A stretch of 64,000 bases of DNA from Caldifarciminota bacterium UBA1063. GTDB taxonomy: Bacteria > Hydrothermota > Hydrothermia > UBA1063. Below, piece after piece: positions 8,543 to 17,242 of this stretch. Both the position numbers and the translations under genes were made by a program. The stretch covers positions 3,131 through 67,130 of the forward strand of contig DCDE01000013.1 of NCBI GenBank assembly GCA_002316275.1, written 5' to 3'. Numbering within the stretch: the first letter of the stretch is position 1; every line of letters begins with the position of its first letter. The notes beneath the pieces were generated by a model. That model was given only the letters and a program-made list of their open reading frames with translations, had not been told where the DNA came from and did no database searches.

Positions 8543-10255
8543 CTATTCTTCTATTTTTAGATGAAGCTCTTTTAGCTGTTTTGGATCGACATCGTTAGGT
8601 GCAAGCTCAAATAAGGCTTGAGCGCTCGTAGTTTTCGGGAAAGCAATACAATCTCTTATGCTATCAAGGCGAAGAAGCATTGCAACAATTCTGTCGAATC
8701 CCAGTGCTATTCCACCATGTGGTGGTGCTCCATACTCAAGAGCCTTCATAAGGAATCCAAAATCTCTTTCAATCTTATCATCATCAAGTCCGATGAGCTT
8801 CATTATTTTCCTTTGTATATTAACGTTATGATTCCTTATTGAACCAGACGCAATTTCAACACCGTTTAGTACAAGATCATATTGATTTCCTATTACTTTT
8901 AGAGGGTTCGTTTCAAGTATCGATATATCCTCTTCTCTTGGCTGGGTAAACATATGGTGGCACGGATCAATCCGCTGTTCCTCTTCATTCCATTCAAATA
9001 GTGGGAAATCATGTACCCAGAGAAACTTGAAATCGTCATCTTCCGGTCTAAATAAGATATTCCTTAGTTTGCCCATAAGACTGTAAGTCTTATAATCGTC
9101 TGGACCAGCAATAACAAAATATTGCCCATTATCTAAGCACGAATACGGCGGGATATACTTTCCAAGCTGTCCTGAAAACTCTCCGCCAAAGGCATTGAAA
9201 TAAAGAACACCTTCCGCTCCTTCTGCAATCATTTTATTTCTAATATCTTCAATTTCCTTTCTTGAAAAAACCTTCTCGCTCCTCAATGCAAGGATCTTTC
9301 CTCCTTCAGCAATAATTTTACTCAGGAGTGCATTGTCTGTAGAACTAAAAATTACTGCGAGGTCGATAATTTCTTCCTTAATTCTTAGATCCGGTTTATC
9401 GCTGCCATATTTTGTAAGTGACTCATGATAACTTATTCGTTGAAAAGGGGTTGCAAGTTTTTTATTAAACAATTTATCGAATATATTGACAAATAGTTCC
9501 TCTATGAGCAAAAATATATCATCAATTTCTGGATAGCTCATTTCGAGGTCAATCTGCGTAAATTCGGGTTGCCTGTCCTGCCTCAAATCCTCGTCGCGGA
9601 AACATCTTACAATTTGAAAGTACCTATCAAAACCAGATGAAATTAAAATTTGCTTATACAGCTGAGGTGATTGTGGAAGAGCATAGAATTTCCCTGGGAA
9701 ATTTCGAGAAGGCACTATAAAATCTCTAGCACCTTCTGGAGTGCTCTTTGTAAGAAAAGGAGTCTCTATTTCTATAAATCCTTTAGAACTTAGAAAATTC
9801 CGTACCAGTTGAAGGAGTTCATGTCGAAAAACAAGATTCCGCTGCATCCGTGGTCTCCTCAAATCCAAAAAACGCCAGGAAAGTCTCGTATCTTCCTGGA
9901 CTTTTACATCATCCTCAGGAAGAAAAGGAAGGGGTGGAGTAGTGTTTAGTACCTCGAAGTCTCTCACTTCAACCTCAATCTTACCTGTGGGCAATTCTGG
10001 GTTTATCATATTCTCAGGACGATTTCTCACAATCCCTTTGGCTTTTAATACGTAATAAAGGCTTACTTCCTTAGCCTGCTTAAAGACGTCAGCCCTTGAT
10101 GGTTCTACAACTAACTGTACCCTTCCATACATATCTCTAAGTTCAATAAAAAGAACACCACCGAGGTCCCTGATTCTACTAACCCAACCTACAAGGGTTA
10201 CTTCATTTCCAACAATAATTTCACTTAATTCTCCACAATTATGGGTTCTTATCAT
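8543..10255 (-). CDS. aspS: Aspartyl-tRNA synthetase
   Basis: AspRS charges tRNA-Asp. The 570 residues show an N-terminal OB-fold anticodon-binding domain (about 1-105, VTLVGWVSRIRDLGGVLFIELRD), class II motif 2 (FRDEDLRQDRQPEFTQID), the bacterial GAD insertion (about 290-400) and motif 3 (GIALGFDRIVAMLLRLDSIRD). The bacterial length and GAD insertion distinguish it from archaeal-type enzymes. I cannot decide whether it also charges tRNA-Asn. The ATG follows GGGAGGT by about 12 bases. It is second in an operon behind the UbiA gene, 12 bases away. Confidence 0.96.
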   Translation of the reverse strand: MIRTHNCGELSEIIVGNEVTLVGWVSRIRDLGGVLFIELRDMYGRVQLVVEPSRADVFKQAKEVSLYYVLKAKGIVRNRPENMINPELPTGKIEVEVRDFEVLNTTPPLPFLPEDDVKVQEDTRLSWRFLDLRRPRMQRNLVFRHELLQLVRNFLSSKGFIEIETPFLTKSTPEGARDFIVPSRNFPGKFYALPQSPQLYKQILISSGFDRYFQIVRCFRDEDLRQDRQPEFTQIDLEMSYPEIDDIFLLIEELFVNIFDKLFNKKLATPFQRISYHESLTKYGSDKPDLRIKEEIIDLAVIFSSTDNALLSKIIAEGGKILALRSEKVFSRKEIEDIRNKMIAEGAEGVLYFNAFGGEFSGQLGKYIPPYSCLDNGQYFVIAGPDDYKTYSLMGKLRNILFRPEDDDFKFLWVHDFPLFEWNEEEQRIDPCHHMFTQPREEDISILETNPLKVIGNQYDLVLNGVEIASGSIRNHNVNIQRKIMKLIGLDDDKIERDFGFLMKALEYGAPPHGGIALGFDRIVAMLLRLDSIRDCIAFPKTTSAQALFELAPNDVDPKQLKELHLKIEE

Positions 10256-10267
10256 ACAATATAGGCC

Positions 10268-11230
10268 CTACCTCCCAAAAAGGGCTGGATAGTTCAAACC
10301 GAAGCGCGTTTTATAATATCTCCTTAAAACAAATAATAACAACAGATTAATCAAAAGAAAAATAGGAAATTTTATTGAAACAAGCAAAATAAATAGCGAA
10401 GCAGGTACTCGGTATGAAATCTTTGTAAGGATCATGTCTTCGGATTCATCCCACAGAGATAGAATAGAAAATATGGCCCCTAAAATAGATGGAATTATAA
10501 TCAATATATCCATTTCTAAAAAAGCATAGATGAAACTCAAAAGAAACATGATTGTAGAGAAGATAAGTGCAAGTCTTTTCCCAAGGAAAACGCCCGTAGT
10601 AACCTTACCCGCTTTCTTATCACCGGGAATGTCCGGTATAGTAGTATTTATAAATACTGCCGAAACAAGCAAAAAATATCCGAAGCATACTACCCAGGAG
10701 TGTATATTCACAGGTTCAGCTACTGACCAACCCACAACAAAGGCTATACATCCATATCCTATTGCATTAAAAACTATATCGAGAAACGGCCGTGCTTTTG
10801 CCTGTACAGGAGGTACAGAATACAAGATTCCAAGCAGAAATGAAACTATGTACAGTAATAAAAGAGTCCATTTTCCAATGACAAAAGATATCACAAGTGA
10901 AAGTATAGCCAGAACAACAGCATAAATATTCGCATTTCTTACGGATATAATGCCATAAGGAATAAGAAATAGTTTCTGATTAATCCTGTCGGATTCTCTA
11001 TCTGTAATTTGATTAATGATATATGTCGCACTCATTAAAAGGGTATAAGATAGAAGAGTGATCCAAAACTTCCAAGGCAACAACCAGGTAATTGAAAAGA
11101 ATTCGATTCTTGCACCGTACATATATCCGATAAAAAGGAAAACCCAAACTGGTACCCACAGGATGGGCCTCAAAAGGAAGAAATAATCATAAACCCTTAC
11201 ATTTGGTTCAAACGCTATACCTTTTTCCAT
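10268..11230 (-). CDS. UbiA-family prenyltransferase (integral membrane)
   Basis: UbiA enzymes transfer a polyprenyl chain to an aromatic or other acceptor in the membrane, for example in quinone, heme O or archaeal-type lipid synthesis. The 320 residues are almost entirely hydrophobic, with about eight or nine membrane helices. The first aspartate motif is N73-x3-D77-x3-D81 (NQITDRESD); the second is DIPGDKKAGK (about residue 196). The acceptor cannot be predicted from sequence. The start ATG is only 6 bases from a clear -10 box (see promoter at 11237-11265), so the mRNA should be leaderless. Confidence 0.87.
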   Translation of the reverse strand: MEKGIAFEPNVRVYDYFFLLRPILWVPVWVFLFIGYMYGARIEFFSITWLLPWKFWITLLSYTLLMSATYIINQITDRESDRINQKLFLIPYGIISVRNANIYAVVLAILSLVISFVIGKWTLLLLYIVSFLLGILYSVPPVQAKARPFLDIVFNAIGYGCIAFVVGWSVAEPVNIHSWVVCFGYFLLVSAVFINTTIPDIPGDKKAGKVTTGVFLGKRLALIFSTIMFLLSFIYAFLEMDILIIIPSILGAIFSILSLWDESEDMILTKISYRVPASLFILLVSIKFPIFLLINLLLLFVLRRYYKTRFGLNYPALFGR

Positions 11231-11236
11231 CGCATA

Positions 11237-11265
11237 AGTGTAAAACTACGAAGCTGTAAAATCAA
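11237..11265 (-). promoter_or_regulatory. Promoter of the UbiA-aspS operon (leaderless)
   Basis: On the minus strand, TTGATT (11260-11265) and TACACT (11237-11242) are separated by exactly 17 bases. The -10 box ends 6 bases before the ATG at 11230, so transcription should start at or next to the A of ATG. No Shine-Dalgarno sequence fits between. Confidence 0.75.
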
Positions 11266-11368
11266 ACTCAACGTGCACTGCATATAAACATCTCGAGACC
11301 AGCTAAAAATTTACAAACCGATTTTTCAACTGAACTCCATCGTACTTATTTACTTCCCATAATGTATC

Positions 11369-11386
11369 TTATGTTAACTAACATAA
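11369..11386. promoter_or_regulatory. Perfect palindrome, candidate operator
   Basis: TTATGTTA-AC-TAACATAA: two perfect 8-base arms around a 2-base centre. This symmetry fits a dimeric DNA-binding protein. It lies about 100 bases upstream of the UbiA promoter and 140 bases upstream of the deacetylase promoter, so it could serve either. It has no T-run, so it is not a terminator. I did not see a second copy by eye. Confidence 0.4.
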
Positions 11387-11527
11387 CTTTAAGAGCAACA
11401 ACAAGATAAGAAAATCCCTTCAATTACCCCTATATTAAGGGAAAAACCATTTTAAGTTAAAAATTTAAAAACGAAAGCTGTGTTCTCTTTAATATGCTTG
11501 TGATAAACTCGATGCAAAATTCCCGTT

Positions 11528-11556
11528 TTGATTTAACAGTGTTAAAGCACTACAAT
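11528..11556 (+). promoter_or_regulatory. Promoter of the polysaccharide deacetylase gene (leaderless)
   Basis: TTGATT (11528-11533), a 17-base spacer and TACAAT (11551-11556). The ATG at 11567 is 10 bases beyond the -10 box, which leaves a leader of only a few bases and no room for a ribosome binding site. Confidence 0.75.
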
Positions 11557-11566
11557 AAAATAAAAG

Positions 11567-12382
11567 ATGCAGCTTCTCCTGCAGTACCATCATATAAGCA
11601 AGGGTATCAAGTTTAATCCCAATATATGCCCTCTATCTTTGTTCAAAAAGCATCTTTCAGAATTAAATCATTTGGGATTTAGTGATCTGACCCACAATTT
11701 TGAAAAAGAGTTTGGTAAGACTTCCGAGATTTCAAGGGTACTTATTACCTTCGATGATGGCTATAAAAGCATAGTTAAAAATGCATACCCGCTTATGGAA
11801 CAATATGGCTATAAGGGCATTGTATTTATTGTTACTGGGTTTTTAGGTAAAGAATCGTTATGGGAAGTGCCTTTTCTAACTCCACTACCTCACCTGGATG
11901 AAGATGATATCAAATTATTACACACTATGGGCTGGATTATCGGTTCGCACTCCCATATGCATCGTGATCTCACGGGACTAACTGATAGACAGCTCCGGGA
12001 AGAAATTGGCACATCACAGAAGATCCTTGAAGACATTATTGGTAATAAAATAACCTATTTTTCTTATCCATATGGAAAATACAATCAGAGAGTTGTCTCA
12101 ATTCTTAAAGAATTGGGATTCATATTTGCATTCAAATCGAGCGAATTCCCCAAAAAATATACCTCTCAAATAAATATGCTTCAAATTCCACGCAGAACTG
12201 TTTATATAATAGATATTACCCTTAAATACAAGATTGATCCCTTCTACACGCGATTTGAGACCATGAAAGAAGTTGTTTCAAACAAAATGGCATTTCTAAG
12301 TCCAATTTATGCCAAACTTTTAGAGGCTCATAAGGGTAACCCATGTGATAACAATAGAACTGATCACCTCGGCAAGTCGTAA
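11567..12382 (+). CDS. Polysaccharide deacetylase (NodB / CE4 family)
   Basis: CE4 enzymes remove acetyl groups from N-acetylated glycans using a divalent metal. The 271 residues carry motif 1 ITFDDGY (about 60-66), motif 2 GSHSHMHRDL (His-x-x-x-His, about 126-135) and motif 3 FSYPYGKYN (about 165). There is no signal peptide, so it may act on a cytoplasmic or lipid-linked glycan. The C-terminal 20 or so residues are encoded across the end of the convergent SLBB gene, a 63-base overlap. Together with the neighbouring SLBB protein it suggests surface polysaccharide work; the exact substrate is unknown. Confidence 0.86.
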   Translation: MQLLLQYHHISKGIKFNPNICPLSLFKKHLSELNHLGFSDLTHNFEKEFGKTSEISRVLITFDDGYKSIVKNAYPLMEQYGYKGIVFIVTGFLGKESLWEVPFLTPLPHLDEDDIKLLHTMGWIIGSHSHMHRDLTGLTDRQLREEIGTSQKILEDIIGNKITYFSYPYGKYNQRVVSILKELGFIFAFKSSEFPKKYTSQINMLQIPRRTVYIIDITLKYKIDPFYTRFETMKEVVSNKMAFLSPIYAKLLEAHKGNPCDNNRTDHLGKS

Positions 12383-13573
12383 ATAATCATCAAACCATTT
12401 AAGCTTTACCTCGGGAACGAATACTATATCTCCAGGTTGTATGGTCCCAGCCTCTTCCACTGCCATTTTTTTATTTGCGCGTACTATATAAAGCCTCCGC
12501 TGCGCTGCCCTGCTGGAAAAACCACCACAATATGAGATATATGTATCCAGGGTTGCCCCTGGTAAATATGGAACAAATCCGGGTGACTTTACTTCACCTG
12601 CAACGAACACTTTATCAGTGAATGGCGGAACATAAAGAACGTCACCAACGCTAACATAATCAGTCAAAGAAACCTTACCTTTCGATGAACTATAAATCTC
12701 ATTAACGAGTGCATATGACTTAAGTCCTCCTGCGCTTGATAAAGCATCCTCTACCCTCATACTATCAGAACAGGATATCATAATTACATTCGCGTCAAAA
12801 GTTACCACATAGTTTCCTGCAAGAGCTTGAAGAGCCTGGGGTTTAAATTTCTTCACGGGATACCCCCTAACAGCACCCATAATCTTAATTCCATTTTCAA
12901 TTGTCGGTACATAGATACTCTTGATTTTTGCAAGTACAGGGTTATCCTTTAGATCACCCTTTTTGTAATAATTCTCGAGATTCACTATAAGAGTTTCGCC
13001 ATCATGAGTTGTTGCAATAACCGAGTTTATATCCGCATCGAAACCACAAATATTTTGAGTATCCCTTAAAACATCAGAAATTCTAAGGGAAGCCCTAACA
13101 AAAACTGGACCATTGTATTCTGTAGCTCCCGTTAAAAAGACATTTAGAATCCTTGGGCTTAAAATTCTTACTTCGAACTCTCTCACATGCAAGTGTTTTG
13201 AATACCATAAGGGCAAACTATCCTTTAGATTTTTAATAGTTAGACCATAAACTCGTTTAAAATCAACGAGATTCATATACTCAGCCTTGGATTCTAATTC
13301 AGAACCTGGAGAAATAAACTTTTGGGTTTCAACTCCATATAGAGGAGCGAAGAGAGCAATTCGCCCACTAAAATCTACGTCAGTGGTGTAAGCAAAGGCT
13401 AAATCTTTGATTAAAATCTGCAGCACATCCCCTGGTCCGAGTATATACTCTTCGTCTGAAAACAATTCCACTGAAGCTTCGCCTTCTAAATTTAATGGTG
13501 ATTCTGCAAATAAGTTCACATCCCCGCCGGAAAAAGCCTGAGAAACAATTATTGCAAGCCATATAAATCTCAT
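12320..13573 (-). CDS. Polysaccharide export protein with SLBB domains (Wza-like)
   Basis: A 417-residue secreted protein related to outer-membrane polysaccharide exporters. Residues 1-16 look like a signal peptide (MRFIWLAIIVSQAFSG). A Poly_export N-terminal motif follows (YILGPGDVLQILI, about 43-55), then several SLBB-like repeats, each with a VFVAGEVKSPGFVPY-type strand-turn. A hydrophobic segment closes the C-terminus (EVISSIVITWVTLMSL), as in Wza, where the C-terminal helix crosses the outer membrane. It starts within the ispG stop codon (4-base ATGA overlap) and converges with the deacetylase. Confidence 0.82.
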   Translation of the reverse strand: MRFIWLAIIVSQAFSGGDVNLFAESPLNLEGEASVELFSDEEYILGPGDVLQILIKDLAFAYTTDVDFSGRIALFAPLYGVETQKFISPGSELESKAEYMNLVDFKRVYGLTIKNLKDSLPLWYSKHLHVREFEVRILSPRILNVFLTGATEYNGPVFVRASLRISDVLRDTQNICGFDADINSVIATTHDGETLIVNLENYYKKGDLKDNPVLAKIKSIYVPTIENGIKIMGAVRGYPVKKFKPQALQALAGNYVVTFDANVIMISCSDSMRVEDALSSAGGLKSYALVNEIYSSSKGKVSLTDYVSVGDVLYVPPFTDKVFVAGEVKSPGFVPYLPGATLDTYISYCGGFSSRAAQRRLYIVRANKKMAVEEAGTIQPGDIVFVPEVKLKWFDDYLRLAEVISSIVITWVTLMSL

Positions 13574-14634
13574 CTTAAATCCTCCTCAAAAAAGTTTTCA
13601 ATTTCCATCAAAAGTTCTTTTACTATGTTTTCCTGAGGTATTCTTTTTATCATTTTACCCCTTTTGAAGATTACTCCCCTACCCGGCTCTGCTGCAACGC
13701 CGAGATCGGCATCCCTAGCCTCACCAGGGCCATTTACTTCACAGCCCATAATGGCAATTTTTAGGGGTTTTTTCACACCTCTTAATCCGTATTCTATTTC
13801 TCGTACAAGGTTCATCAAATCCACTCGAGTCCTTGCACACGTCGGACAAGAAACGATCACTGGAGCATTGTAACGGAGATCGAGAGCCTTTAAGATCTCC
13901 CATGCTACTCTTACCTCTACCACTGGATCTTCCGTAAGGGACACCCTTATAGTATCGCCAATCCCATTCATAAGTAAGTTACCAATTGCAATGGATGATT
14001 TTACGGTACCCGGAATCAATGGACCTGCTTCTGTAACTCCTAAATGTAAAGGGAAGTCCAACTTTGAGCTCAACATTGTATAAGACTTTACTGTATCCAG
14101 AACTGAAGACGATTTCACAGAGATTATGATATCGTCAAAACCTTCTTTAACGAAAAAATCAACCCATCTTGTTGCACTCTCCACAAGGCATTCTGAAGTT
14201 ACACCACCGCATTTCTCGATCAATTCTTCCTCAAGAGAGCCCGAATTTACCCCAATTCTAAGAGGTTTTTTATTCTGTTTTAATGCCGAAATAATTTCTT
14301 TGACCTTCGCCTTGTCCCCTATATTACCTGGGTTTATTCTAATCTTATCTGCTCCTACCTCTATCGCACCTATCGCAATTTTATAGTTAAAATGTACATC
14401 TGCAATAAGTGGGACTGTAGTTCTTTTCCTAATCTCCTTAAAGGCTTCGAGGGATTTAAAATCAGGAATTGCAATCCTCACAAGTTCACAGTCTTCTTTA
14501 ACGAGTTCTTCAATTTGCTTTAGGGTTGCGTCAATATCTGTAGTTTTAGTAGAGGTCATTGACTGGATTCTGATTGGATTTTCGCCCCCTATTCCTAAGC
14601 CTCTAACTGATACAACCTTCGTATTCCTTTTCAT
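13570..14634 (-). CDS. ispG: 4-hydroxy-3-methylbut-2-enyl diphosphate synthase
   Basis: IspG is the iron-sulfur enzyme of the penultimate step of the MEP isoprenoid pathway. The 354 residues include the N-terminal TIM-barrel (GGENPIRIQSMTSTKTTD, ADVHFNYKIA) and the C-terminal [4Fe-4S] domain with SCPTCART and GCEVNGPGEARDADLGVA, giving the three ligand cysteines and the conserved glutamate. A two-domain bacterial enzyme without the plant/Chlamydia insertion. The promoter lies 8 bases before the ATG, so this mRNA too should be leaderless. The UbiA protein nearby would use the isoprenoid products. Confidence 0.96.
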   Translation of the reverse strand: MKRNTKVVSVRGLGIGGENPIRIQSMTSTKTTDIDATLKQIEELVKEDCELVRIAIPDFKSLEAFKEIRKRTTVPLIADVHFNYKIAIGAIEVGADKIRINPGNIGDKAKVKEIISALKQNKKPLRIGVNSGSLEEELIEKCGGVTSECLVESATRWVDFFVKEGFDDIIISVKSSSVLDTVKSYTMLSSKLDFPLHLGVTEAGPLIPGTVKSSIAIGNLLMNGIGDTIRVSLTEDPVVEVRVAWEILKALDLRYNAPVIVSCPTCARTRVDLMNLVREIEYGLRGVKKPLKIAIMGCEVNGPGEARDADLGVAAEPGRGVIFKRGKMIKRIPQENIVKELLMEIENFFEEDLR

Positions 14635-14642
14635 TGATTTAG

Positions 14643-14671
14643 ATTCTAAACTGCTGCAACGGTATAATCAA
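14643..14671 (-). promoter_or_regulatory. Promoter of ispG-SLBB operon (leaderless)
   Basis: Minus strand: TTGATT (14666-14671), 17-base spacer, TAGAAT (14643-14648). Eight bases separate the -10 box from the ATG at 14634 and no ribosome binding site is present. Confidence 0.75.
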
Positions 14672-14690
14672 ACACTATCCGCATCCTTAT

Positions 14691-14719
14691 TTGATTGTAT
14701 CAACCTTTCAATTCATAAT
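14691..14719 (+). promoter_or_regulatory. Promoter of the pyrR operon, with overlapping small palindrome
   Basis: TTGATT (14691-14696), 17-base spacer, CATAAT (14714-14719). Unlike many others in this window it is followed by a leader of about 25 bases with a strong GAGGAGGG ribosome binding site before the ATG at 14750. The -35 box is the left half of a 13-base imperfect-centre palindrome (TTGAT-TGT-ATCAA, 14691-14703), which could be an operator. Confidence 0.65.
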
Positions 14720-14749
14720 AAAACCAGTAGAAGATGTGAGGAGGGAAAA

Positions 14750-15310
14750 ATGATCAACGAAAAATACAAACTTATGACAGAAGAAGATATGGATAGAACA
14801 TTGAAGAGAATTTCTCGTGAAATAATAGAAAAAGTAAGAGACTTAGAAAGTCTTATTATCGTTGGAATAAAGACCCGTGGTGTACCCCTGGCAAAGACAA
14901 TTAAAGATGAAATATTGAAGATTACAGGGGTAGATGTTCCCCTTGGAGCAGTGGATATAACCTTTTATCGCGACGACCTATCGATGGTCGGCGAGAAACC
15001 ACAAGTCAAAGGTACCGAGCTTCCATTTTCAGTAGAAGGAAAAAATATAATACTAATTGATGATGTCCTTTACACAGGCAGAACTACACGCGCAGCGATG
15101 GAGGAGTTAATAGATTATGGCAGGCCAGCTTCAATAAAGCTGTGTGTTCTTGTAGAAAGAGGACACCGCGAACTACCGATTTGCCCCGATTTCGTCGGAA
15201 AGAGTATTACAACTACAAAGAATGAAATCGTAAAGGTGAAAGTAAAAGAAGTAGACGGCGTTAATGAGGTAGTCGTTTGTGAGCAACGCGACGATGGGAC
15301 AAATTTTTGA
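14750..15310 (+). CDS. pyrR: PyrR bifunctional pyrimidine regulator / uracil phosphoribosyltransferase
   Basis: In the PyrR family the protein binds pyr mRNA attenuators and has weak uracil phosphoribosyltransferase activity. The 186-residue protein has the PRPP-binding loop IILIDDVLYTGRTTRAA (about 102-118), the YRDDLS segment and the C-terminal VLVERGHRELPICPDFVGK block typical of PyrR. It heads a plus-strand operon running to mazG and is not next to pyrimidine biosynthesis genes. I see no attenuator-type hairpin in its own short leader. The start follows GAGGAGGG. Confidence 0.93.
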   Translation: MINEKYKLMTEEDMDRTLKRISREIIEKVRDLESLIIVGIKTRGVPLAKTIKDEILKITGVDVPLGAVDITFYRDDLSMVGEKPQVKGTELPFSVEGKNIILIDDVLYTGRTTRAAMEELIDYGRPASIKLCVLVERGHRELPICPDFVGKSITTTKNEIVKVKVKEVDGVNEVVVCEQRDDGTNF

Positions 15311-15698
15311 AATAAACATCAAAACAAATAGAAGATTCGAACTCGTAGATATTACTTCTGATATAAATAATGTAATAAAGGAAGCTGCCACGACTGATGG
15401 AGTTGCATTTATCTTCATTCCTCACACAACAGCTGGCATCATCATAAACGAGCATGCAGACCCATCGGTCAAAACTGATATTCTCAGCCAACTTTCAAAA
15501 TTAGTGCCTGATAATGGCCACTATCAACACCTTGAAGGTAATGCCGACGCACACATAAAATCTGCTCTTGTAGGTAATTCTATAAGTGTCATAATAGAGG
15601 ACGGGCGACTTGTCTTGGGCACTTGGCAGGGTATATTTTTTGCAGAGTTTGATGGCCCTCGAAGAAGAAAAGCATTAATCAAAATTATTAAGGGATGA
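15279..15698 (+). CDS. YjbQ family protein (UPF0047, thiamine-phosphate synthase-like)
   Basis: A 139-residue member of the YjbQ/UPF0047 family, for which secondary thiamine-phosphate synthase activity has been described in some members. Family blocks are present: RRFELVDIT, IPHTTAGIIINEHADPSV, DNGHYQHLEGNADAHIKSALVG and LGTWQGIFFAEFDGPRRR. The conserved histidines of the active-site pocket are all there. I kept the GTG at 15279 because GAGGTAG lies upstream; an ATG at 15294 is an alternative. It overlaps pyrR by 32 bases. Confidence 0.88.
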   Translation: MSNATMGQIFEINIKTNRRFELVDITSDINNVIKEAATTDGVAFIFIPHTTAGIIINEHADPSVKTDILSQLSKLVPDNGHYQHLEGNADAHIKSALVGNSISVIIEDGRLVLGTWQGIFFAEFDGPRRRKALIKIIKG

Positions 15699-17242
15699 AA
15701 ATGTGGCTTCTATTAATAACTTTAGCATTCCCTGTCAGCTACGCAAAGCCTGAGTTTTCTTTTAACGGCGATACGCTTGTTGTCACACTGAATACTCAAA
15801 ATCCGTCTCAAATGGCAAAACTTGTTTATGGCATGATAGGAGACCCCTTGGACTTTAATTTTGAAAACTATAAGGTTTCAAAATTCACAGGAACAAAACA
15901 CACATTCAAAATCACAGATATTAATGAACAAGAGCTATACATATTCAAGGCAGCTTTCTTTGATACAGTTACAAAAATATACTATGCCACACAGAACTAT
16001 ACGTTTAAACCGAAAAAGAGAGGAAACCTTTGGGAAGAAGGTATTGTCGTTGATGTGGGACCATACCTGTCTATGATTGATGAAAGAAGTGTTGGAATTG
16101 CCTTTTACACAAACAGACCCTCTAAAGCCAAACTTTTCATTTCCGAAAAGGGGGAATTCGAAGATACAACTCCTTTGGAACGACATGAATTCATCGTCGA
16201 GAATTTAACCCCGGGTACATATGAATATTATGTTATAGTCTATGATAACCGTGATACCTCTAAGACACATAATTACAAATTTAAAATTAGTGATCCGAAA
16301 AGAACTAAAATAGGCGTTTTTGGGGACACAAGGGGGAATGGTAACAATTTAAACCCTGTATTCTACGTTGATGGAGTTAACGAAGCAATTGGACGAGAAA
16401 TATCAAAATCTCTGTATCAGGATTCCGTGGACCTCATTTTTGTTTTGGGAGATTTAATCACTGGAAGATCACAAGAGATAGAATATTCTGAAGAAGAATA
16501 TAAATCCTTTCTCAAAGCATGCTGGCCTTACATCTCATATGTACCTTTCATGCCTATACCAGGTAATCATGACATGATAGCACCTGTGATTGAAAATGAT
16601 ACAGTACGCTACGACCCACCCCCTCCAGGAAGCGCAGAAGACTTGTGGAGAAAAGTTTTCATACTTCCTGAAAATGGTCCCGACGCACCAGCTGGAATGC
16701 CACCGTATAAGGAGAATGTATACTATATAAATATTGGGAACACCAGTATATACGTCTTAAACTCGGACTACAACTACGTACTCTATAAGACTCGCCCTAA
16801 TCCTTCAATACGACTTGCTGACTCTTTACAACAACGTTGGCTCAAAGAAAGCGTTAGGAATAATAATAAATACAGGCATAGGGTCCTACTATTTCATGAA
16901 CCTCTCATAGGTTTGGGTATTTCTGGGCGGGGGTTAAGGGCGCCCGAAGTTGACACCTTTGCTAATTTTTTAAAAGAGATGGGGTTTGGTTTTTACATTT
17001 CTGGCCACGATCATATGTATGCACGGGGCACTATTTTTAACGGTCTTGTACAAATCGTCTCTGCTGGTGGAGGTGCACCCCTCTACGATCTGAAAAGAGA
17101 GCTTTCAAGTTCTGATATTCTGATACATAAGTATACTAAAACTTTTAACTACCTCATTATTGAACCGACGGAGAGCGGCGCGATAAAAATCACTGCTAAA
17201 AACCTAAGTGGAGAGATCCTCGATTCTTTTAAAACTAAATGA
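15695..17242 (+). CDS. Secreted calcineurin-like metallophosphoesterase
   Basis: A 515-residue two-metal phosphoesterase. Residues 1-18 form a signal peptide (MKMWLLLITLAFPVSYAK). About residues 20-205 are beta-rich and resemble the fibronectin-like N-domain of purple acid phosphatases. The catalytic domain follows with GVFGDTRG (about 208-215), VLGDLITG, PGNHD, LLFHEPLIG and SGHDHMYARG, giving the full set of metal ligands. Likely an exported phosphatase; the substrate is not predictable. It overlaps yjbQ and lepA by 4 bases each, so it is embedded in the operon. Confidence 0.87.
   Translation: MKMWLLLITLAFPVSYAKPEFSFNGDTLVVTLNTQNPSQMAKLVYGMIGDPLDFNFENYKVSKFTGTKHTFKITDINEQELYIFKAAFFDTVTKIYYATQNYTFKPKKRGNLWEEGIVVDVGPYLSMIDERSVGIAFYTNRPSKAKLFISEKGEFEDTTPLERHEFIVENLTPGTYEYYVIVYDNRDTSKTHNYKFKISDPKRTKIGVFGDTRGNGNNLNPVFYVDGVNEAIGREISKSLYQDSVDLIFVLGDLITGRSQEIEYSEEEYKSFLKACWPYISYVPFMPIPGNHDMIAPVIENDTVRYDPPPPGSAEDLWRKVFILPENGPDAPAGMPPYKENVYYINIGNTSIYVLNSDYNYVLYKTRPNPSIRLADSLQQRWLKESVRNNNKYRHRVLLFHEPLIGLGISGRGLRAPEVDTFANFLKEMGFGFYISGHDHMYARGTIFNGLVQIVSAGGGAPLYDLKRELSSSDILIHKYTKTFNYLIIEPTESGAIKITAKNLSGEILDSFKTK

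Larger units (their letters stand above)
11231..11566. other. Divergent intergenic region with two promoters
   Basis: These 336 bases separate the divergent UbiA (-) and deacetylase (+) genes. I find no credible coding frame and no tRNA-like fold. Each end holds a promoter pointing outward. The middle holds a perfect 18-base palindrome (11369-11386) and a weak inverted repeat (TCCCTT ... AAGGGA, around 11416-11442) whose minus-strand copy ends in a short T-rich stretch. The middle 200 bases are unusually long empty space for this compact genome and could encode a small RNA or bind a regulator. Confidence 0.6.
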
